From: Sphingobacterium sp. UBA5670
GTDB taxonomy: Bacteria > Bacteroidota > Bacteroidia > Sphingobacteriales > Sphingobacteriaceae
Assembly (NCBI RefSeq): GCF_002420705.1
Contig: NZ_DIIM01000001.1
Location: 124,001 to 188,000, forward strand
Direction: 5' to 3'
Length of the DNA stretch: 64,000 nt
Under the pieces are notes generated by a model. It searched no databases. It was not told the DNA's origin and saw nothing but the letters and a program-made list of their open reading frames with translations. How positions within the stretch are numbered: the stretch's first letter is position 1; each line of letters starts with the position of its first letter. This document shows positions 35,203 through 44,382 of this stretch, piece by piece. The position numbers and the translations under genes are program-made.

Positions 35203-36720
35203 TTATTTATAGTTCGGATTCTGCACCAGTACCCCCGCGCTCTTCTCAATCTCAGTCTGCGGCAATGGCCAGCGATAGAATTTGTCTTCGAAATGATAAG
35301 GCACCTTACTATCTTTCACCTTATTAAGCACCTCGCCGGCAATATGCCAACGGATTAAGTCATAATGACGTAATCCTTCGAACGCCAATTCCACGCGTCT
35401 TTCATGGCGTATCCGCTCGCGCATTTTTTCCTTGGTATAGCCGACAGGAAACGCAGGCATCTGAACACGATCACGTAATGTTTTCATCGCAGCATAAACA
35501 GACGGATCTGGACCGGCTATTTCATTCTGTGCCTCAGCATACATCAACAGAACTTCTCCCAGCCTAAGTATAACTGCGTCTTGCTGGCTCAATGTTGAAA
35601 AACCAAAAGGTAAGTTGGCCGGATCAAGAAACTTCAATACACCATATCCGGTTGGCCTTGGGTTAGAAGGCGTATGTATCTTGCCGCCGCCGAAATCGGG
35701 ATGATCCACAAAAATTGTTTTACTCAACCGCGGATCTCGATCTTTAAAAGGATTTGCAAGATCAGTATACGGCGACTCTCCAAAGGGCAATCCATCCTTA
35801 CATTCGTAAGCATCCACCAAATTCTGTAAGGGTGAAGCCGCAATCCAATCGCCCAAATACATATCCCAAGGAGCTGTATTATTGGGAGCAAGGAAATTGA
35901 CCGAAAAAATAATCTCCGTATTATTCTTCTGCGTAGCATCACGGAAAACATTTTCAAAACTTGTGCTCAAGGTGTATTCCTTCATGACCTCTGCACACAA
36001 ATCCTTCACTTCTTTCAATATGGCCAAATCTGGCACACCATTGTTTCCATAGGCAGCAAACGTAAGCACGCGAGCTTTCAAAGCTTTTGCTGAACTGGCA
36101 GTTGCATGCCCGCCGTTATTGAAATAAGGTTTGGATTCTAAATTTGCGATCCCAAAATCGAGATCTGCCCTGATTTGTTTCAAAATATTTTCGGCACTTT
36201 CTTTAGGCTGGCGCTGATTCTCCAAATTCAATGAAACCAATACAAGCGGCACTTCGCCATAGATACTGTATAATTGAAAATAAACAAAGGCACGTATAAA
36301 TCGAGCTTCAGCTTCCATTTTCTTCTTTTCCGCATCGTTTAGGTCGGCTCCCGCATAACTCTGCAATTTCTCGATCAAACGATTTGCTCTGCCTATTGCT
36401 ACGTAAGCATCATTATAGATCCCCGTTTCATATCCGCCAGTCGTCGGATTTAAATTGCCGCCAACGATTTCATTCACACTTCCCGAATTGAACTGATTAT
36501 AACCATTATCAGTCAGACAGTCCCTAAAAGGCATGCCATAGGAGAAAGTTTCACTTTGTAACGAAGCATAGACGCCAGCTAGTGCGTTTTCAAAATCAGA
36601 TTTTTTACTAAAATAATTGTCGGAGGCAATCTGATCCAATGGATTCAAGTCCAACGCACTATTGCAAGCTCCAAAAGATAGGCTTGAAATAACCAAAGCT
36701 GTTAAAAATTTCTTTTTCAT
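35203..36720 (-). CDS. SusD/RagB-family outer-membrane glycan-binding lipoprotein (SusD2)
   Basis: This 505-residue protein has a lipobox SFGAC at residues 15-19, so it is lipidated and probably displayed on the cell surface. The SusD signature runs from NPLDQIASDNYFSKKSDFENALAGVYASLQ through the TPR-like helices (AEARFIRAFVYFQLYSIYGEVPLV). The C-terminal region is VELAFEGLRHYDLIRWHIAGEVLNK, ending in LPQTEIEKSAGVLVQNPNYK. It caps the SusC2 transporter encoded 3 bp upstream. Confidence 0.95.
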   Translation of the reverse strand: MKKKFLTALVISSLSFGACNSALDLNPLDQIASDNYFSKKSDFENALAGVYASLQSETFSYGMPFRDCLTDNGYNQFNSGSVNEIVGGNLNPTTGGYETGIYNDAYVAIGRANRLIEKLQSYAGADLNDAEKKKMEAEARFIRAFVYFQLYSIYGEVPLVLVSLNLENQRQPKESAENILKQIRADLDFGIANLESKPYFNNGGHATASSAKALKARVLTFAAYGNNGVPDLAILKEVKDLCAEVMKEYTLSTSFENVFRDATQKNNTEIIFSVNFLAPNNTAPWDMYLGDWIAASPLQNLVDAYECKDGLPFGESPYTDLANPFKDRDPRLSKTIFVDHPDFGGGKIHTPSNPRPTGYGVLKFLDPANLPFGFSTLSQQDAVILRLGEVLLMYAEAQNEIAGPDPSVYAAMKTLRDRVQMPAFPVGYTKEKMRERIRHERRVELAFEGLRHYDLIRWHIAGEVLNKVKDSKVPYHFEDKFYRWPLPQTEIEKSAGVLVQNPNYK

Positions 36721-36723
36721 ACA

Positions 36724-39700
36724 TTAAAAATTAACTTGTAGGCCGAATGAATAGATTTTGTTTTGCGGATATTGCACCAAATCTCCGCTTCCATAACGTT
36801 CAGGGTCAAGTCCTTTGAATTTGGTTGACGTCAAGAGATTGTCTCCTGAAAAATAGATGCGCAATCGGTCAATTTTGTATTTTTTCAATAGGCCCTCAGG
36901 TAAGGTATACCCCAGTACAAAATTTTTCAACCTAAAGTAAGAGGCATTTTGCAAGAAGTAACTGGATGCACGGCTAAATTTTTCGGGTGCACTCCATCCC
37001 CAGTAAATGCGAGGCATTGTTGTCGATGGATTTTCAGGAGTCCAGCGGTCCAGCCAATCCTTGGTTGGCGGACTGCCCTGCACAAAAGGCGTGACTCCCC
37101 ATCCAGATACATAAGATTTTACGCCATAAACTCCTTGCAGCATTGCTGAAACATCAAAGCCCTTAAAACTAGCACTCAAATTAAAACTATAATTCAATTT
37201 CGGATCAACACCACCAATAATTGTGCGGTCATTTGCATCAATCTTTCCATCGCCATTGACGTCCCTATATTTAAGATCACCGGCTAATGTATTGTCATTG
37301 AACTGTTTTGGCGAACTAGCAACTTCTTGATCAGACTGGAATATGCCAATGACCTCGTAGGTATAAAAACTATCCATTGCATAACCATTCTTCTTAATGG
37401 TATAACCGCCGATTTCGGGTTCTCCAAACTTCACCAGCCTGTTTTTGAAACGGTCAAAGTTTGCTCCCAGCTGATATTGTAAGCCGTCCAATCCACCGCC
37501 CGTAATTTTGTTGTGATAAGTGATCCCCAATTCAACACCTTTATTTTCAACAATTCCGTCATTGATATTGGGAGCTCCCAGTCCGACAATGGCTGTAATT
37601 TGAGAAGGACGCAGGATGTCAGTTGTACGTTTTTTGTACCAGTCAAAAGTAAAATCTAGGTTTTTAAATAAACTCAAATCTATACCGACATCCGTCATCG
37701 TCGTTGTCTCCCATTTAATCAATGGATTGGTTAGCCGCTGCTGAGCGACACCAGATTGAAGCGTATTATTGTCAAATGAATAATTGCCTGTCAAACCCAA
37801 AACCGGCTGATAAGGATAATTTAAGGAATAACCATTCACATCGACCACATTCTGATTTCCTAATTGCCCCCAGGATCCACGGATCTTCAAATTATCCAAC
37901 CAACCGGAAGCGAATTCCTTGACAAAGGATTCTTCAGATACACGCCAGCCGGCAGAGAAAGAAGGAAACGCTGCCCAACGATTTTTACCGTAAAACTTGG
38001 AACTACCGTCGTAACGCATATTGGCTTCCAAGAGGTATTTCCCTTGGTAATCATAGTTCAATCGGCCGAAATAAGAGATCAGTGCCCATTGGTTGGCTGT
38101 TCCGTTTGCCCGTTGAATATCCGATCCCCCTGCATTTAATTCTGTTAGCGTATCGTCGACAAAATTCTGTCTAAAGCCCTGGAGGTAGGTATACTTACTT
38201 TTTTCAATGCTATAACCTGCCTGAGCTTTTAAATGATGATCTCCAAAAGCGCGGTCATAATTCAAATAGGTAAACAAACTGGTATAGATTGTTTGCTGAT
38301 CTTGATCTGTGAGTCCTTTACCAAGATCCAACACTGTTCCAAGCGTCCCTGAATGGTAGTAATATTCATCCAAGGTCGATTTATAATCCTTGTACTTGTC
38401 CATATTGAAATTATAAGCACCTTTGGTATACCACGAGAGACCTTTAAACAGCTGAACCTCCATCCAGGCCTGTAAATTAGCCGCATAATCGTCGGTATTG
38501 TACGTAAATTTCCGATCCAATACGGCCATTGGGTTTTTATTATTGTATTCCCAATCGTAAGCTTTGTAGGTATACCGCCCACTTCCATCCGGTAAAAATG
38601 GCCCATAGGTTGGCGCCTGTGACATTGCCGACAGGAATAAGTCTTTGGATCCGCCGGGAATAGATTCGGTATGACCGGTTTTGAGCAAGATATTTGTTCC
38701 AAACTTTATCCCTTCTGTTACCTTGGTCGTCAAGTTGACACGCGCCGAATAACGATCATAATTAAAACCTTTGATCATGCCATTCTGGTTCACGTACCCG
38801 AGTCCGATATTAAATGTCGTCCTTTCGTTCCCGCCCTGAATTCCTAAATTGTGATTATACGTTGGTTTTGTCTGAAATATAAGCCCCAACCAGTCCGTAT
38901 TTGGGTATTTTATTCGATCGCTACTATTTCTATAGGTATCAATGATATCGGTAGGATATAGGCCGTCGTTAAGATTTGAATTCTTTCGCGCTTCATTATA
39001 GAGTTCCATGTACTGTGCGGAATTGGTGATCAGGTCGAACATTTTTGTCGGTTTGTAGATTCCCACGTTACCGTCATACTGCACCGTTGTCTTGCCCGAT
39101 TTCCCTTGTTTTGTGGTGATTAAAATCACACCATTTGCTGCACGTGACCCATAAATTGCTGCAGACGCGGCATCCTTAAGCACACTCACATTTTCGATGT
39201 CGTTGGGGTTGACATCCGAAAATTTACCTTGAACGCCGTCGATCAGCACCAATGGGTCCGATCCGGCACCACTAAAAGTGCCCTTACCCCGAATACGGAT
39301 AGATACGCCTTCATTGCCGGGTTCACCCGACCCCTGATTGACTTGAACCCCTGGGATTGCCCCTTGCAGCATAGCTGCCGGATTTACTACCGGCCGTTTA
39401 ACCATATCTTTACCACTAACCGTCGCTACCGCACCGGTTAGATTTACTTTCTTTTGTGTACCGTAACCGACCACAACGACTTCCTCCAAACTTGAAGACG
39501 AGTTATTGAGTACAACATTCAATTGTTGGTCGTTACCATTGAAAACGATTTCCCTGGTTTCAAAACCCACAGATGAAAATATGAGTACAGTTCCGACATC
39601 GACGGACTTGAACTCATAATCGCCCAATCCATTTGTTCTTGTTTCTGCAGCGGAATTTTTAACTCTTACCGTAACCCCTTCTAGCGGTTTCCCATCAGTA

Positions 39701-39915
39701 TCCCTTACCTTTCCTTTCACAGCACGCTGGAGCGTCCCCAATTCATTATATGCACCATGCGGTAAACTCTCCAATGATCGACCAGCTGTTGTCCATAACG
39801 ATTTTGCAGACACCGCAGCCGGTATCGCAATCGAAAGACAAAGTGCCATCATACTGACCTCTGGAACAAATGGCACCCGTTTTTCGGGCCATTGTCTTGT
39901 CTTTTTTGTTTTCAT
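36724..39915 (-). CDS. SusC/RagA-family TonB-dependent transporter (SusC2)
   Basis: This 1063-residue outer-membrane protein has a signal region near residues 22-38 and a carboxypeptidase-regulatory-like domain (GKVRDTDGKPLEGVTVRVKN). The TonB-interaction/plug start is EEVVVVGYGTQKKVNLTGAV, and the plug motif is IRGKGTFSGAGSDPLVLIDGV. A 22-strand barrel ends in YPQNKIYSFGLQVNF, with the terminal Phe typical of outer-membrane proteins. Import is TonB/ExbBD driven, with SusD2 as the lid. The 178-bp gap upstream suggests its own promoter. Confidence 0.95.
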   Translation of the reverse strand: MKTKKTRQWPEKRVPFVPEVSMMALCLSIAIPAAVSAKSLWTTAGRSLESLPHGAYNELGTLQRAVKGKVRDTDGKPLEGVTVRVKNSAAETRTNGLGDYEFKSVDVGTVLIFSSVGFETREIVFNGNDQQLNVVLNNSSSSLEEVVVVGYGTQKKVNLTGAVATVSGKDMVKRPVVNPAAMLQGAIPGVQVNQGSGEPGNEGVSIRIRGKGTFSGAGSDPLVLIDGVQGKFSDVNPNDIENVSVLKDAASAAIYGSRAANGVILITTKQGKSGKTTVQYDGNVGIYKPTKMFDLITNSAQYMELYNEARKNSNLNDGLYPTDIIDTYRNSSDRIKYPNTDWLGLIFQTKPTYNHNLGIQGGNERTTFNIGLGYVNQNGMIKGFNYDRYSARVNLTTKVTEGIKFGTNILLKTGHTESIPGGSKDLFLSAMSQAPTYGPFLPDGSGRYTYKAYDWEYNNKNPMAVLDRKFTYNTDDYAANLQAWMEVQLFKGLSWYTKGAYNFNMDKYKDYKSTLDEYYYHSGTLGTVLDLGKGLTDQDQQTIYTSLFTYLNYDRAFGDHHLKAQAGYSIEKSKYTYLQGFRQNFVDDTLTELNAGGSDIQRANGTANQWALISYFGRLNYDYQGKYLLEANMRYDGSSKFYGKNRWAAFPSFSAGWRVSEESFVKEFASGWLDNLKIRGSWGQLGNQNVVDVNGYSLNYPYQPVLGLTGNYSFDNNTLQSGVAQQRLTNPLIKWETTTMTDVGIDLSLFKNLDFTFDWYKKRTTDILRPSQITAIVGLGAPNINDGIVENKGVELGITYHNKITGGGLDGLQYQLGANFDRFKNRLVKFGEPEIGGYTIKKNGYAMDSFYTYEVIGIFQSDQEVASSPKQFNDNTLAGDLKYRDVNGDGKIDANDRTIIGGVDPKLNYSFNLSASFKGFDVSAMLQGVYGVKSYVSGWGVTPFVQGSPPTKDWLDRWTPENPSTTMPRIYWGWSAPEKFSRASSYFLQNASYFRLKNFVLGYTLPEGLLKKYKIDRLRIYFSGDNLLTSTKFKGLDPERYGSGDLVQYPQNKIYSFGLQVNF

Positions 39916-39981
39916 TGTTTACTGTAGTTATTTATAAAATATTTCTTGATTGATATTTTAGGGACAAAAAGATCCCTCATC

Positions 39982-39997
39982 ATGCAAAAAATTGCAT
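39982..39997. promoter_or_regulatory. 16-bp palindrome upstream of susC2
   Basis: ATGCAA-AAAA-TTGCAT (39982-39997) is a perfect interrupted palindrome about 67 bp upstream of the susC2 ATG, inside the 178-bp gap that separates susC2 from the acetylesterase gene. A second short palindrome (GATAGGCTATC) lies near 40050. They are candidate operators; no TAnnTTTG box was seen on the minus strand here. Confidence 0.4.
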
Positions 39998-40093
39998 AAT
40001 CATAATTCGTTTAGACGTGATATTTTCTAATTACTTCTTACTTGTTCGATAGGCTATCTAATTATTTTTCATCAGCAGGATGATTTACATCGA

Positions 40094-42124
40094 TTATTTA
40101 TCCCACTGATCGGTACGGAACGGAGAGGCAGGCAATGCGGCATCGTTATAGAGCACCAGATCAGGATTGTCAGCCCATCCGTAGCGCACGGCGACGGGCC
40201 GGTCCACCTCTTTGGCCGATAGGATAATTTTATTTCCTTCTTTGCGCGCCTGAGCTGGATAAAAATGTTGATCGCTGCCCGCAATGGTAAATCCACCAAT
40301 CTTACGATCGGAAGTTTTCAGGACGAGCTCCTTTCCCATGGGCTTAAAGCTGAGCTGGGCTTCTTTTCCCTTAATTACCCAACGGTCTAGCTGAGGACCG
40401 CTAAAGGAATTTTTCTGTCCATACAAGTCATGGGCTGCTATCCAAGCTAAGCGCTTTCCGACATCTTGCTTATTTTTAGGATGTATATCTTTGCTGTCGC
40501 CGATATCGGCAATAACGGCCATTCCCGTGTTGGGCAACCGCAATGTCTGACGCTGTGCCTCCCGCAACATCGCCCATGACGAAGGCTGCGCTGTCGGCTG
40601 TTTCTCTTTGAAATTGGCCAGCTGAACAAAATAAAAGGGCATCCTGTCATTACGCCATTGCTGTCTCCAATCCTTAATCAAGGCCGGCAGTAAGTCGATA
40701 TAAGGCGCGTCTTTTGAATCCGCATTACTCTCGCCCTGATACCAGATCGCTCCCTTTATTTTAAAATCAACAAATGGCTGCACCATCGCATTATACAATA
40801 CGGTCGGTCTATTGGGGCCTTCCATGAGATTAGGTTTGACTGGCAGCTTCCCTAAATCATACCCTATTTTGCACTTCCAGTCTCCGGCCAATGAAATCAC
40901 CTCGCCATTGGGACCTTCCAGTCGGGGCTGTTCTTTACCGCCATATATTCCACCGTCTCCTGCACCGTCAAATACCCGCACCGCAATACGGAGTACAGTT
41001 TGATCATTTGTCGCTGCCGGTATGGTATAATTTCGGATCTGATCATAACCATTCGTCTCCCCTACTTTATCACCGTTGACATACGTGATGTCATTATCGT
41101 CAATAGCACCCAAAATCAGCTTGATCGGTTTTCCAAGCCAATGCGCCGGAAGATTGACATCTTTACCAAAATAGACTACGCCATCCATTCTAGGAAATAA
41201 GTTCTGGTCAAAAAAACTGGGAATTACAATATTGCTCCAGGCGCTTTTGTCCACCTTGGTCGCATACCATTCGCCCTTGTTTTCAATCTTCACCTGATCC
41301 TGCTTGTCGGCCATATCATTCCATTCCGCAATTTCGCGATTATAGATTTGCTGGGCATCGGGGCGCTGAATTTTCTCGATAATATTTGTATATATGGAAA
41401 AAGGGGCTAGTGCCTGCCTGCTCATCCAGGCTTCTATAATCGTTCCGCCCCAGGAGGAATGGATCAAACCGATTGGAATCCCGGTTTTCTCGTAGAGTTC
41501 ACGTGCAAAAAAATAAGCCGTAGCCGAAAATTCCGCAATGTGCGCCGGTGTTACGGAATTCCAGCCCCCCGATTCTACCTTCACCTCTTCAGTAGGCATA
41601 TTGGCTGTCGCCTTTGGAATTTGCAGCAAACGAATATTGGGGTAATTAGCGGCATTTATTTCTTCCTGAAAGTTATTGATCTTTCCCCAGCCCGCCAAAG
41701 GCATTTCCATATTGGACTGCCCCGAGCAAAACCATACTTCGCCGATAAGAATATTATTGAGGGTCAATTGATCACCGTCGTTGATTGTCATTTGATAAGG
41801 ACCGCCATAATGCGGTGTTTCAATAGACAGCTCCCATTTTCCATTTTGATCGACCTTGGTCTGATATTGTTTCTTATTCCAGCTGACGGTCAGCTGTAGC
41901 TCTTTAGCCAGAGCGGTGCTGGTTCCCCATATCTTCACCTTTTCTTTTTGCTGAAGAACCATATTGTCTCCAATAAAAGCGGGTAACTGCACTTTGGCTT
42001 GGACAATCGATTGGCCCCCAACCACCCCAAGCAGCAGGGCCAATAAGATTCGTTTACACTGTTTAGATTTTATCATCATAATTTTTTGGGGCTCTTGCCC
42101 ATTTGGTTTATGTGTTGTCTGCAA
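40094..42124 (-). CDS. Sialate O-acetylesterase-like SGNH hydrolase
   Basis: This protein of up to 676 residues probably starts at Met16 or Met17 (MMIKSKQCKRILL...), which gives a signal peptide ending near IVQAK. The SGNH block I is FCSGQSNMEM with the nucleophile Ser137. LIHSSWGGTIIEAWMS and IKGAIWYQGESNA are further family marks, and the catalytic Asp/His are in the region DIHPKNK. Members remove O-acetyl groups from sialic acids or from plant glycans; the PUL lacks a sialidase, so deacetylation of another sugar is possible. It ends 178 bp before susC2. Confidence 0.88.
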   Translation of the reverse strand: MQTTHKPNGQEPQKIMMIKSKQCKRILLALLLGVVGGQSIVQAKVQLPAFIGDNMVLQQKEKVKIWGTSTALAKELQLTVSWNKKQYQTKVDQNGKWELSIETPHYGGPYQMTINDGDQLTLNNILIGEVWFCSGQSNMEMPLAGWGKINNFQEEINAANYPNIRLLQIPKATANMPTEEVKVESGGWNSVTPAHIAEFSATAYFFARELYEKTGIPIGLIHSSWGGTIIEAWMSRQALAPFSIYTNIIEKIQRPDAQQIYNREIAEWNDMADKQDQVKIENKGEWYATKVDKSAWSNIVIPSFFDQNLFPRMDGVVYFGKDVNLPAHWLGKPIKLILGAIDDNDITYVNGDKVGETNGYDQIRNYTIPAATNDQTVLRIAVRVFDGAGDGGIYGGKEQPRLEGPNGEVISLAGDWKCKIGYDLGKLPVKPNLMEGPNRPTVLYNAMVQPFVDFKIKGAIWYQGESNADSKDAPYIDLLPALIKDWRQQWRNDRMPFYFVQLANFKEKQPTAQPSSWAMLREAQRQTLRLPNTGMAVIADIGDSKDIHPKNKQDVGKRLAWIAAHDLYGQKNSFSGPQLDRWVIKGKEAQLSFKPMGKELVLKTSDRKIGGFTIAGSDQHFYPAQARKEGNKIILSAKEVDRPVAVRYGWADNPDLVLYNDAALPASPFRTDQWDK

Positions 42125-42169
42125 TCCTAGCTCAAGGAATCCAAGAGCTAGGATTGGAATTTTAGACTG

Positions 42170-44368
42170 CTAAAAGGCACTAATTTTAAGAATGACACTC
42201 GGGCGGTTGCTATTCAAATCTGGATTTAGCCCTATTTTCATCAAATAATCGCCCGAATAGACCTGCCCTTGATTTAAGCTCGATTTGCTACCCGGATATA
42301 TGTTTATCTCCTCTACCTGATATTTTTTCTGAGGATCAAGCCCCTTCAGCCGCATAGGGTCGGTTGTTCCGGCACCATAGCGATTATTGATGAGATAATT
42401 AAAAACTATCGCTTCAGTCTTTTGGTCATTGACATAACTTACTGCGGCAAAATCTCCTTCTCTCGGATCAGCCAGACGGTACTGGTCACCATGCCAGATC
42501 GTGCCCTTGATCGCATCATAATTTTTCACCGCTTGCTGGCCGAACAGCAAATCCTGTTCTTTCAGATGACTCACAACAATATCAAATCCCAGCTTGCCCA
42601 TCATAGCCACGTCGGTCCGGAATTTGAGCGATTGTTTACCCCAGTCCGTCACGTGGTTTGCCGTACTTATCGCCGGAAAGAAATAGGAATATTCATATTG
42701 CATAAATATGCGTTCCAATGGATCAGTATTATCGGATGGCCAAAATTCCGTAAAATACCGAAGTGCCGCATAGTCCACACGGCCACCTCCGCCTGAACAT
42801 AACATCATCGGCACTTTCGGATATTTCGAACGTATGCGTTCAAGGACCTTATACAGTCCCTCCACATAAGAGATATAGAATGCCCCCTGATCCTTTAAAA
42901 ATGCCGAATGGGCATTGTAGATAACCGCATTACAATCCCACTTAATATAAGCCAATGCTGGATTTTTGGTAAAGAGTTCATCCAATATATTGACAACAAA
43001 ATCCTGTACTTTAGGATTTGTCAGATCCAGGATCAGCTGATTTCGAAAGTAGTGTTCTGCTCGCTGCGGCTGTTTGACGACCCAATCGGGATGCTTCTCA
43101 TAGAGCTCAGATTTGGGACTTACCATTTCTGGTTCCACCCAAATACCAAATTTCACCCCTTGTTTCGTTGCTTCTTCAACAAGTGTTGCAATACCATTGG
43201 GTAATTTCTTGCGGTTAGGCTCCCAGTCGCCCAGACTTGAATGGTCACTGTTGCGTGGATACTTGTTGCCAAACCAGCCATCATCCAATAAAAAAAGGTC
43301 AACTCCGAGTTTTTTGGTATCCTGCAGCAGCCCTTTCAGCTTTTGTTCGTTAAAATCAAAATACGTTGCCTCCCAGTTATTGAGCAGAGTCAAACGGTCG
43401 CCATTGCCATCGAGCAACTGATACCGTCGCGCCCAATTATGTAAATTACGGGAAGCTGTCCCCTTTCCCTTGGTCGATAGTGTATAAATCAGCTTGGGGG
43501 TCGTAAACTCCTGATTGCTGGCTAATTTTACGTGCGAAGCATAATTATTAATTCCAGCTATGATACGCAGGTTATTCAAATAATCTACCTCAAAATCAAT
43601 CTTAAAATTTCCGCTATAGCCCAGACTCGCCATCAATACCGTACCTTCATCCTCCGATGCTGCTTTCCCCAAAGACACCATAAAAGAGGGCGGCTGAAAT
43701 AAATTCGCCCGTGTTCCGAGTTTGCTATCCAGAACTTTTATGCCGTGTGTCAACGGTGTTTCCTCCACCTGCATCTCTTTGGCCCAATCGCCATGATATT
43801 GACGCAGCCAATAAGAACTGGAGCGAAGGGTTAAATTGGCAGAAGCAAATTTCTCTACCGTAACCTCTTTCTTTTCTTTATTTTGGATGGTTGCCCACTG
43901 TTCAATGATATCTTCATTCGAAAAAGATTTATAGTGCAGTACGACAGTAATAGCATACACAGGATCCTTTAATGTGACATCCAGCTGCTTGACATTTCCA
44001 TCTAGATTTTTAAGTTCATGCTTTTCGTAGCGCAGATCCAATGACCTATTGCCGTCGCCATGCACAATGCTGATAGCCGGCTCGAGCAGGTTTTTTGATC
44101 CCGATGCTGTATAGGCCGCATTGGACAATCCGCTATAGTCTGTCAATTGCTTGTATCCACTTGTAAGGGCATTGTATTCTTTTGCATCGTTCAGCTTTTC
44201 GCCATAGTAAAGCATCTTAAGTGTCTTTGTGGAATCATATTCCAACACTAGCGCATTTGATCTGGTTTCAATGGGAATTTGCTGAGACTGCGCCTGAGCA
44301 TCTAAATGGACAAGGCCCTGAGCCATCAACAGTCCGAGTACAACATGTTTAAAATGATGAGTTGGCAT
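42170..44368 (-). CDS. GH36 alpha-galactosidase
   Basis: This 732-residue secreted enzyme has a signal peptide ending near HLDAQAQ. It has an N-terminal beta-sandwich, then the (beta/alpha)8 barrel with DLFLLDDGWFG, SLGDWEPNRKKLPNG and FGIWVEPEMV. The nucleophile is Asp478 in YIKWDCN and the acid/base is Asp546 in WPSDNTDP, both placed as in GH36 enzymes. It releases terminal alpha-linked galactose. It is in the long PUL operon, 14 bp after the GH95 gene. Confidence 0.92.
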   Translation of the reverse strand: MPTHHFKHVVLGLLMAQGLVHLDAQAQSQQIPIETRSNALVLEYDSTKTLKMLYYGEKLNDAKEYNALTSGYKQLTDYSGLSNAAYTASGSKNLLEPAISIVHGDGNRSLDLRYEKHELKNLDGNVKQLDVTLKDPVYAITVVLHYKSFSNEDIIEQWATIQNKEKKEVTVEKFASANLTLRSSSYWLRQYHGDWAKEMQVEETPLTHGIKVLDSKLGTRANLFQPPSFMVSLGKAASEDEGTVLMASLGYSGNFKIDFEVDYLNNLRIIAGINNYASHVKLASNQEFTTPKLIYTLSTKGKGTASRNLHNWARRYQLLDGNGDRLTLLNNWEATYFDFNEQKLKGLLQDTKKLGVDLFLLDDGWFGNKYPRNSDHSSLGDWEPNRKKLPNGIATLVEEATKQGVKFGIWVEPEMVSPKSELYEKHPDWVVKQPQRAEHYFRNQLILDLTNPKVQDFVVNILDELFTKNPALAYIKWDCNAVIYNAHSAFLKDQGAFYISYVEGLYKVLERIRSKYPKVPMMLCSGGGGRVDYAALRYFTEFWPSDNTDPLERIFMQYEYSYFFPAISTANHVTDWGKQSLKFRTDVAMMGKLGFDIVVSHLKEQDLLFGQQAVKNYDAIKGTIWHGDQYRLADPREGDFAAVSYVNDQKTEAIVFNYLINNRYGAGTTDPMRLKGLDPQKKYQVEEINIYPGSKSSLNQGQVYSGDYLMKIGLNPDLNSNRPSVILKISAF

Positions 44369-44382
44369 AATAATAAATAGAT

